From the NCBI GenBank assembly GCA_032718475.1, contig JAUCBJ010000610.1:1-55994 (forward strand): a stretch of DNA of 55,994 nucleotides, given 5' to 3'. The notes under the pieces were generated by a model, which searched no databases, was not told where the DNA came from, and was given only the letters and a program-made list of their open reading frames with translations. Below, piece after piece: positions 21,305-30,100 of the stretch. Numbering within the stretch: position 1 is the first letter of the stretch; the number at the start of each line of letters is the position of its first letter. The position numbers were made by a program, and so were the translations under genes. This DNA comes from Nemertoderma westbladi. Its lineage: Eukaryota; Xenacoelomorpha; Nemertodermatida; Nemertodermatidae.

Positions 21305-21699
21305 ACGCTATTCTACAAAGATAAGAAAGGAAACCTGCGTTTGTTCAGATAAACGTAAGTTGTAACAGCAAGTCCAAGCGATAAACGAATTGTCTTTATC
21401 TCAGTTCGATTGTGAAATCCAGAATCTCTAAGAAGATATCGAACTTAGACAACCCCATTCTCTGCGAGAGTTTTTGGATGAACGTATCCAGCTACGAGCG
21501 GAGGAAAATCAGCTCGAGGAGAAGCATATCGAAACGGCAGATACCCCGACCATAATCCTACACCTTCTGATGCAATCATATTGCACCCTTCACCCAGGAT
21601 TTATAGCCCTCCTAGTAAAGTGGCTCGCCCCAAAGAGAAAAGGACTCTTGCTAGCCTCAAAAGGCTGCGTAAACGCCGTCCGCGTAAGAAAGACTAACT
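21305..21699 (+). pseudogene. BEL-1 downstream ORF, C-terminal part: helical, basic tail
   Basis: After the stop at 21304, two overlapping frames read as coding-like. One includes REFLDERIQLRAEENQLEEK (about 21460-21530), a probable coiled coil. The other ends in a strongly basic tail (KRLRKRRPRKKD) with a stop near 21699, resembling a nuclear-localisation or nucleic-acid-binding tail. It may be the end of the ORF that begins at 20302 or a separate ORF. Nothing is recognised. Confidence 0.4.
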
Positions 21700-21776
21700 G
21701 TTTAGAGTATTTTTATATTTTAGAAACTGTGATTTGTTATATTTTATAGACTTAAATACCCATTTTCTGGGAGCGG

Positions 21777-22924
21777 TGTAAAAGCTTTTGCGTAATTAAC
21801 CGGTTATTTCCCCTTAAAGTACTCTGTAGTTGGTTTGCCAGGCATAAAAAGGCCGTGTCCTTGCTGTACTGGTGTTTTAGAGGACATAAAAGTCATTTCT
21901 TCTGTATTTGTACTTTAGAGGACATAATCCGCAATCTCGTGACGCGATAAGCTAGATACTCTTGAAAACAGTGTCGCTACCACGACGACGGCTAGCAGCT
22001 GATATTGCCACGTCGACATTTCTTTGTTTCTTTGTTCTCTCGTTGTTCGGTTGACCAATCAGAGCGTTTTTTGTCTCTGTGTTGGAGGTGTATACAGAAC
22101 TCAGTAGTTCAGTGTTATGTTTTTGCCCAGAGCCTAAGAACACCGGCTTTTGGCACCTCCGTGTTTTCAGTCTTTAGTCTTACATTAGTAGGCTTAATTA
22201 TAGAACGTATATCTGTTATCACAAGTTAACTCATTCACTTAATAATCATTTATACATTAATATTACTGCTTTTAATGTCGGTTATTCGTTATATTTGCTG
22301 ATGAAATATTATATCGGAATACTGATCAATAGTCAGACACCCCACCTTCTTGATATACTAAAGGTTAGAGAGACCGGTTACAGATAAACGATTGCGACCT
22401 ATGTTAAGTGGTTTGAAGTGAATCTAATGCTATTTCATATGCCCAACATAAATTGTCTGTTGCTCTCTTTATACGTGACTAAATTTAGTGAAGGTCGGCA
22501 GATTAGTGTGCTGTATTGTGCAGCATTGTGTATGAGTGTAACTGATAACAAAGCATATCCTAAAGAATGCGCCATATACGTGAATCTATAGCCTTTTCGT
22601 TGTGTCTAGTTTAAGTCATAACTCTGTTTACATATTTAGAGCGCCATGTCCTAAAGGAACTGTTGATATTTCCCGAAAGTGAATAATATTTGTCAGAGAT
22701 TATATATTACGATCAGTCGAATAATACAGTAGGCTTACACCATCAATCATTAAGCTCCGAACTCAGTCTCCCGGGTATATCCAACGGGTGAATGATTGCG
22801 CATAGACTGGCTTCGGCTAATGTAGTGTATTAAATACTCGTCATAGGCTAAAGACTATCTATCATCCAAAAGACATTCTAATTTTGGCAGGTTAAACTGT
22901 CAAAGGTCTTCAAAAGCGCAAACA
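21777..22924 (+). repeat. BEL-1 3' LTR (1148 bp)
   Basis: Same length and termini as the 5' LTR. It is preceded by a short purine-rich tract (GGGAGCGG, 21769-21776) that could serve as the polypurine tract. GAATG follows directly. Confidence 0.95.
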
Positions 22925-22929
22925 GAATG
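22925..22929. repeat. BEL-1 target-site duplication, right (GAATG)
   Basis: Matches the GAATG at 7224-7228. Confidence 0.9.
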
Positions 22930-24235
22930 GATAGCTTATTATCAACCAACCACTCATTACGGATTCTAGAACTGCACTTAACTTTTGGGAAATATGGATA
23001 GGATCTTTATGAGAGAAAATAAGAGCACTGTCGTCGGCATATAAAATGAGTTTAAAATCGGGATCTATACTACTTATCATATCATTTACATAGCAAACAA
23101 AAAGCAGAGGACCAAATATACTACCTTGCGGTACACCACAGGTAATTTCTTGTACAGTAGACTGCGATTTGCTAATGACTACAGTTTGACCTCTGTCTGA
23201 CAGGTAGGACTTGAACCAGTCTATAAAACCTACACCCATCAGGCCTAACTTACCAAGTAGAATTTAGTGATCTACAGTATCGAAAGCCTTTTGTAGGTCC
23301 AACATTATCATACAGTACCAGTATATAAATAAACCCTTTGCGTTATTACATCTAATTGTATCAGTTAAGTTAATAAGGCAAGTGTCTGTAGAATATAATT
23401 TACGAAAACCGGACTGAAGTTCATAGATCAGATTTAGTCTACTAAGATGTGCTTCCAGCTGTAGAAAAACAGAACGTTCTAGAATTTTAGATACAATACT
23501 TAAGATACTAACAGGTCTGTAATTACAGGGCTCTACTTTACTATTCTTTTTATACAGAGGAACAACCTTAGCTAATTTCAGTTCGTCTGGTACTACATTA
23601 TCTACGATATAGTAATTAATAATAAAAGTAATAGGCACTTTAAGTACTTCAGCACCATCCTTAAGAAAACGGGCAGGTATTAGGTCTAGACCGGTACTTT
23701 TTGAGGATGATAGGCTAAGTAGATTTTGAAAAACGAAATCCTCAGAAACGGGTTTTAAAAATAACTTTTCTGAATTTTGTAACTTTTCTAAATAAAAATT
23801 ATTTAGAGTTTCGGACCCTATACTATATTTATTACTTGATAACGGTAACTTCTTAACTAAATTTGAGGCAACATTAGTAAAATAATTATTAAATAAATTA
23901 CTAACTAGAGTGATCATGTACCAGCTCACCGTTATCTTGCAGAACAATATTCGATTTAGATTTACGGTTTTTATAACCTAAAGATTTTAGGGTAGACCAT
24001 AGACTTTTAGGATTATCTTTATTCCCACTTATTTTGTTGTACAAATATTCAGATTTAGCTTTTTTTATTTCCCGTTGGACAAGGTTTCTATATTTGCAGT
24101 AATTATTATAATCAGCTAAAACACTGTATTTCCTAAATTTATACAAATAGTTATCTCTTTCTCTGATATTACTAAGAATACCCGAGGTCATCCAGGGCTC
24201 AGTGCATTGTTTGCCTTTAGAAATATATCTTTAAA
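22925..24235 (-). pseudogene. LINE-A, 5' part (CR1/jockey-like reverse transcriptase core)
   Basis: Read on the - strand from about 24235. A linker segment (EPWMTSGILSNIRERDN) is followed by the RT fingers and palm: SSKSTGLDLIPARFLKDG, VPLYKK, NYRPVSILS, LDLQKAFDTVDH, GVPQGS and ILYADDSALIF. The YADD box is the catalytic centre. Lesions are a frameshift near 23905, an in-frame TAA at 23264-23266 after the DTVDH motif, and a one-base loss just before the BEL-1 insertion. The endonuclease is absent, so the copy is 5' truncated at about 24235. The 3' part lies at 6645-7228. Confidence 0.85.
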
Positions 24236-24785
24236 AACAGTGTACGCAAGGTTAATGCCAGCGGCCTTGTCCGACAACACTTAGGCCTATGTGTGGTGTA
24301 GGCCTACTACTAAAGGTAAAATTAAAAAAAAAATTACTAATAGTGCGGTTAGTTTACCCACTAAGTTATAATATAAGTACCCACTAAGACAGTTTATACA
24401 CTGACTATGCCCGTTGATCTGGGGACAACGCCTGTTGCTATTGAATATTTCGAATGTTGACAACGGCCATTTTTGATAATGGTCACCCAAAAACTTTAAT
24501 TCACATTGACTGTGGCCATTTACATTTTCTTGGTGTCGTCGCCATTTTTAGGTGTTGTCACAAGTTCCACCTATCACGTGGAAGTTATGGTAGGTTTGTT
24601 TTAATACTGTATTTGAATGATAATGGGGTATTACATTATAAAACATCTGTGATCGGATATATAAGACTTCTCACAACCTGTTACTATGGCAACAAACCCC
24701 CTGGTCAGATTAGGCGAGGTAAAAACATCCCTTCGTCAGCAAATACTGGATATTGGAAGCCTATAATTTTTATTATTTGTTACAG
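24236..24785. other. No gene recognised; possible TATA box upstream of the host exon
   Basis: Unassigned single-copy-looking DNA between LINE-A and the fibronectin type II-like exon. TATATAAG at 24658-24665 resembles a TATA box, with an ATG (24696) on the same strand. The ORFs here are not conserved-looking, so an intron is equally likely. Confidence 0.4.
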
Positions 24786-24989
24786 ACATTTGTAAAACAG
24801 AGGGCGGAAAGGATTGCGTGTTTCCTTTCAAAGCTGACACGGTTGATACAAATGATTACAATGAATGTCTTCATGAACCTGTAGCAGACAAATATTGGTG
24901 TGCTCTTACCGTAACTGGCGCTGCGAGTGGGGCATACACTGGAGTCGCGGATGCAGATAACTGGGGATACTGTGAGACAGGATGCCCAG
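24786..24989 (+). CDS. Host exon: fibronectin type II-like (kringle-like) domain
   Basis: A 204-nt exon bounded by an acceptor (TTTGTTACAG) and a donor (CCAG|GTAAAT). It starts and ends in phase 1, the symmetric 1-1 phase typical of shuffled extracellular modules. It encodes 67 full codons. CVFPF opens the fold, NEC gives the second Cys, YWCALTV the third and NWGYC the fourth, which is the FN2 pattern. Extra Cys residues flank it (ICK, TGCP). Such domains bind collagen-like or glycan ligands in secreted or membrane proteins; in invertebrates they often join proteases or lectins. Only this exon, and perhaps the next, is in the window. Confidence 0.8.
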
Positions 24990-25438
24990 GTAAATAGGTA
25001 ATTTTATATATACTGTACATTAGTAACTGCACATAATAAACCACAATAAATAATAATATAATATAATAATATTCAACCTTTGAATTCCATGGGTCACACT
25101 TGTGAGAGATCACCACCATAGCTCACATACTGTGTCAGCGATTGTTTCAAATGATTACAACCAGTGGATGGTACAGCAATGTTCACTCTCTGAAGAATCA
25201 GATGGAGCAATTTGAGAATATTTATACTTTACTTATAGTCCTACTGCTGTATTGGATTACCGATCATTATTAACACTAGTACTGTAGTAGCCACATGCTG
25301 GCTAGACAATATATAATTAATAAATATATTGCCTAATTATCTAAAATGAGAAATTATGTAATTAAACATAATTTTACAAATATTATACACTGTATTGCTA
25401 TAATGTAGTAATATAACTTTATTATATTGTATATGCAG

Positions 25439-25452
25439 GAACTCTAAATTGA
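25439..25452 (+). CDS. Candidate terminal exon of the FN2-like gene
   Basis: A possible acceptor (TATATGCAG) ends at 25438. In the phase set by the FN2 exon it adds Gly-Thr-Leu-Asn and then TGA (25450-25452). This would end the protein just after the domain. The pyrimidine tract is weak, so this is a suggestion. Confidence 0.35.
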
Positions 25453-25675
25453 TCGCCGACCAGGTTCAACGAACCAGCAATGGAAAATCGGGTAAATTTC
25501 AGTACCGTAGTATGCATATTAAGCCATTTAATAATAATGTGATTTCTTGATCAAACCTCACATATACAGATCTTGACTTACTAAAGGCAAAAGATGACAA
25601 TGGCACTGCTGTCTGAATATGTTTTCCCTTTTCATTTCCATAATAACATAATTAATATAATTCAGTCATTAAATT

Positions 25676-25681
25676 AATAAA
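25676..25681 (+). terminator. Candidate poly(A) signal AATAAA
   Basis: It lies 224 nt after the possible stop codon at 25450-25452. The hexamer is common in AT-rich DNA, so support is contextual. Confidence 0.3.
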
Positions 25682-25689
25682 CATCAATT

Positions 25690-26404
25690 CAATATATATG
25701 TTCTTATATATATGTTACCGACCCAATGAACTGATAATGTTAAACTTCCGTCTTAAAACTAAAACTTGCAGTTCATAACAATTTATTTTTGCGGCTACAT
25801 ATACAATAATAGGGTCTTAAAAAATATAAATAAACAAACTCGGACAAATCAAATATTAAATTCTCACTTGTAACTAGAACATTACTTCAATACTTGATGC
25901 CTTGTGTCACTTTCAAAATATATAATAATATAATATTATCTTCCAACAAATTATAACAAAATACAGATATATATCACTCCAATCTCAATTACTTTATTTA
26001 CTTGCATTTAATTACCTGTTCATGGCTATAAGGCAGAGTTTGTGGATTGGCCGCATGTAAACCCCTTTTCAGTCTTTACTCGGACTTTACGGACTAGATC
26101 ATCCTCATCTGGAAACACCTCGGAACCTTCCACTGTATTACATAATGTGGTGATGACCCATAATTTGGTGTCAAAAGTGAAAAAAAAGGTTTTTAGTTAT
26201 GAACTGTTAAACCGAGTAGCAAGATTTATGAACACAGTTCGTATGATGTTATCTTTGTAATATTAACAACAACAATATAGCTATTGCATCATATATATAC
26301 GAATATATACATCATATACGAAACAACCCTGAATATAGCGAAGAGTCTTTGCAGAGTTGATGATAAAACAAAGTAAAGCACTCAACTATTCCCACGCAGT
26401 TAGT
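25690..26404. other. No gene recognised
   Basis: AT-rich DNA. A 72-codon ORF at 26042-26260 has no recognisable content. The stretch around 26120-26165 (TGTGGTGATGACCC) vaguely resembles the junction of an LTR with a primer-binding site, but no partner LTR was found. Confidence 0.4.
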
Positions 26405-26409
26405 ATTCC
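26405..26409. repeat. BEL-2 target-site duplication, left (ATTCC)
   Basis: ATTCC precedes the left LTR at 26410 and recurs at 44324-44328 directly after the right LTR. Confidence 0.85.
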
Positions 26410-26548
26410 TATACACAATTCCGGGTGTAATCCGGGCTCCTTTACTAAGTGTTGCGGGAAGTGTCAACTTACGCAGGAGATTAGTTCGTTAGTGGATACA
26501 TTGTCTTTATACGCAGTTTCAGTTAGTACCAATAAAACAAGAGTTAAT

Positions 26549-26770
26549 TAGATAATGTTTACAGTACTGTATGTTTTACATAACTCAATTACTGTGGTTA
26601 TTGTTATGTACCTGTAGGCTCACCACATGTATGACAGTACTAACCTGCACTGCATGTGCACGTATGTATTATTCATATTCAGACTTTAGTAATACAACTG
26701 TACTAGCGATCATTGCGATTACTCGTAATGACTTATGATAATATTCGCTATTATGCATCATATTTATCTA
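26549..26770 (+). repeat. Gypsy 5' LTR (222 bp)
   Basis: Starts TAGATAATGTTTAC and ends ATATTTATCTA. The outer seven bases are inverted repeats. It matches 32344-32565. Confidence 0.95.
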
Positions 26771-26820
26771 TGATCGCTGTTGTTATTAAATTGCTGAACT
26801 GTGCACTGTGATGATATATA

Positions 26821-27001
26821 CTGATACGCCGACTATCAGAAGTAAAGGAAATATACTGGTACACCGATTACCAGTAATCCATCATTGCAAAGTCACCTAC
26901 GCATTACCAGTACGCCGATTATCGGGAGGCACTGCCCGCATTACTAGAACACTACCGGTACACTGTTTATCGGAACGTATTACCGGTACGCCGATTACCG
27001 G
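26821..27001 (+). other. Array of five stem-loops in the gypsy leader
   Basis: Five units of 6-bp stem and 7-nt loop: CTGATA-cgccgac-TATCAG (26821), CTGGTA-caccgat-TACCAG (26856), CCAGTA-cgccgat-TATCGG (26907), CCGGTA-cactgtt-TATCGG (26955) and CCGGTA-cgccgat-TACCGG (26983). Stem position 2 swaps T-A for C-G, and position 4 varies among A-T, G-C and G-T. Only unit 3 has a mismatch. The array lies between the LTR and the gag start, where packaging signals usually lie. Confidence 0.65.
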
Positions 27002-27110
27002 AAAACGTTATTGTACTAGGCAGCTAGGCCTACTGCTGTACTAGTACGCTGACCAAAGCGCCGATTATTTACAATTAAGCCCTAGGCTGCTAGGCTAATT
27101 TTCATTAATT

Positions 27111-30100
27111 ATGGTTCAACTACACTGCACTGCTTTACAAGGGGGCCAACCATGCCCCTATATGACAGAAGATGTTGCTGCTGAGGTGGCTATACAAATA
27201 CTTACAATGCATCAAACTAATGTTCACGGTGCAGCTGCTACTGTAGGGCAACAAGCTGCAATGGGTGGTCCAAAAGCTGAAAAGGTCAAACGACCGATCT
27301 TGGAGAGTGGAAATACATTAGAGAAATGGAACTATTTTGTTACCCGGTGGGAACGATATAAACGATTGACTGCCCTAACTCCAGCTGCGATTAGTGGTCA
27401 ACTGCTGGAATGCTGCCAAGATGATTTACTTCTAGATTTGCATCGAAATGTTGGCATTGGACTGGACAACTTAAACGAAAACGATCTCCTGAATGAGATT
27501 AAACGCCTAGCCGTTCGTGATGAAAATGTCATTGTTAGTCGAATGCTGCTAAGAGGAATGCTTCAGGACCATAATGAAGGTATCCGGACGTTTGCAGCAC
27601 GTGTCAAGGGCCAAGCTGCAGTTTGCCAATATTCTGTGAAATGTATGGGTTGTGATATAGATATCTCATATGCTGATGACGAAATAAAAGATCAGATCTG
27701 CAAAGGGCTAGGTGACCAGGATATTCGACAAGATTTGCTAGGTGATCGAAATCAAACCATGAACCTTGAAGAGGTTATTAAATTCATTGAAGCAAAAGAA
27801 GCTGGAAAAAGATCACAGATGGCACTCTCAAACTCTGATGGAATATGTAAAATATCGCAATATAAACGTGATAAGAGATTCTCCAAACCAAAGACTAAAC
27901 ACACTGATGAGAAGGTGACAAATGATTCTCCATGTGGGTGGTGTGGAAAACATGGACATGGATCCAATGGGACCATCGAAAGTCGACGTGAACACTGCCC
28001 TGCCTTCCTGGTAGGATGTCGAAAATGTGGTCAGATTGGACATTATGACTCAGTATGTCGGGGTCGCCCCAAGATTAAGAAAAAATCACTAGCTAATGCC
28101 ATTATTGCAGAAGATGAAAGTGATAGTAACACATCTAGTGATGATTATGATACAGCATACTCACAGGATATACCCAATGCTAGCTTTATAGGTGGAGTCC
28201 ACCTAGAATCTACTAAGATGGTAATACTCAATAATGAAAGTGAAGAATCTATACATGGAATTGCGATGTCACATAAAGAATACGATGACATCTTAGGTTG
28301 GGTGAGCCAACGTTCACCAGATAACCCCACAATTAATGTATCTGTCGATATATGTAAGGATGCATACGCATACTTCAATATTCCACTATCAGGTAAACCA
28401 AGATGCATAACCTGTCATGCAATAGCTGATACTGGGGCCCAATCCGCGGTGGCTGGTATGCGTCTAGTTAAATCTCTTGGTCTAACAAAATCGGATTTGA
28501 TCCCTGTGACACAGTCTTTGGTAGCAGCCAATGGAACAAAATTAAAGATTTATGGTGGGTTATTTTTAAAAGTCAATTGTCAGACAAAGCAAGGAGTTTC
28601 TAGGAGCACTAAACTACTTGTATACATTCAGGGCAACTGCGACCAATTTTTCCTTAGCCGAAAAGCTTGTGAATGTCTAGGAATTATATCGACTGATTTC
28701 CCCCAAATAAATTCAATAACTAATCAATGCTTCAACAATGATAGCAATAGTGCAATTGCCCCATGTGGCTGTCTTAGACGATCCGCACCACCAATTTCAC
28801 CCTCAATGCCACCCTTACCCCTGATACCGGAGAATAGAGATGCCATAGAGAAATGGCTGTTGAACTACTATGCATCAAGCACCTTTAACATATGTGAGCA
28901 TCAGGCCTTGCCTACTATGTCAGGACCACCACTCAGTCTAATGATTGATGTAAATGCAAAACCACACGCTATTCACACACCGATACCTGTTCCTATCCAC
29001 TGGCAGAAGGCTGTCAAGGAAGGACTTGATAGGGATGTTCGTTTGGGTGTCATCGAGCCAGTCCCTTGGGGGACTCCTACATCCTGGTGCAGTCGGATGG
29101 TAACTGTAGCCAAAAAGGATGGTACGCCAAGGAGAACAGTTGATTTACAACACCTAAATGCAGCCTCAGTTCGCCAAACTCACCATACACCATCGCCGTT
29201 TCATCAAGCCATGTCTGTACCACATCATACTAAGAAGACAGTGTGTGATGCATGGAATGGCTATCATAGTGTTGCTATCAAGCCAGAAGATAGACATTTC
29301 ACAACATTTATCACCCCTTGGGGGCGTTACCAGTATCGAACCACCCCTCAAGGCTTCATAGCCGCTGGTGATGGCTATACACGCAAGTATGACGAAATTA
29401 TTACTGATATAAGCAACAAAACGAAATGTGTCGACGATGTATTACTTTGGTCGAACAATATAAAGCAAAGTTTCCAACAAACGTGTGAGTTTCTATGTCG
29501 TTGTGCAGATAATGGCATTATACTAAATCCAAACAAATTCCAATTCGCAAAGAGTGAAGTTGAGTTTGCAGGCTTTGTCATAACAGATGATAGTGTAAAA
29601 CCAAGCAAGAAATATCTGCAAGCCATTCTAGACTTTCCCACACCAACAAATATCACGGGTATACGCTCTTGGTTTGGACTTGTTAATCAGGTATCATATG
29701 CGCTTTCCATGACTGATAAAATGCTGCCATTTCGCGAACTGCTGCAAACTGGAGTAAAATTCTACTGGGATAACCAACTACAAATGCTTTTTGATGAATC
29801 CAAACAGACAATCGTGAAAGCAGTAGAAGAAGGTGTCAGAATATTTGACCCGACTAGAAAGACTTGTCTTACAACAGATTGGTGTAAAATTGGCACAGGA
29901 TTCTTCCTTACCCAGAAACACTGTACATGCCTAACGACATCACCTGACTGTTGCTCCAATGGTTGGAAACTAGTATTTGCAGGTAGCAAATTCAATAGCC
30001 CAGCTGAATCTAACTATTCTCCAGTAGAAGGAGAAGCGTTGGCAGTAGTTAAAGGGTTGAATAAGACCCGATACTTTACTCTGGGTATCTCACACCTGAT

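Larger units (their letters stand above)
7229..22924 (+). mobile_element. BEL-1: full-length BEL/Pao LTR retrotransposon (15,696 bp)
   Basis: Two 1148-bp LTRs starting TGTAAAAG and ending AAACA flank a gag-protease-RT-RNase H-integrase coding region in BEL/Pao order. A 5-bp GAATG duplication brackets the element. The long leader (8377-10563) and the long post-pol region (18649-21776) make it much larger than typical BEL/Pao elements, which are about 6-10 kb. By eye the two LTRs differ at about six positions, implying recent insertion. Yet pol carries one stop and two frameshifts, and the downstream ORF carries more. It sits inside LINE-A. Confidence 0.95.

Noticed and set aside
6633-24307. 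GTGTAGGCCTAC at 6633-6644 and 24296-24307 as the LINE-A target duplication
   Set aside because: It is suggestive, but its core is a palindrome that is common in this window, and no LINE 3' tail ends precisely there.
24658-24665. TATATAAG as promoter of the FN2-like gene
   Set aside because: AT-rich DNA yields such matches often, and the following ATG does not connect to the exon in phase 1.
26042-26260. 72-codon + strand ORF, and nearby TGTGGTGATGACCC as an LTR/primer-site relic
   Set aside because: No matching LTR or coding remnant was found nearby.
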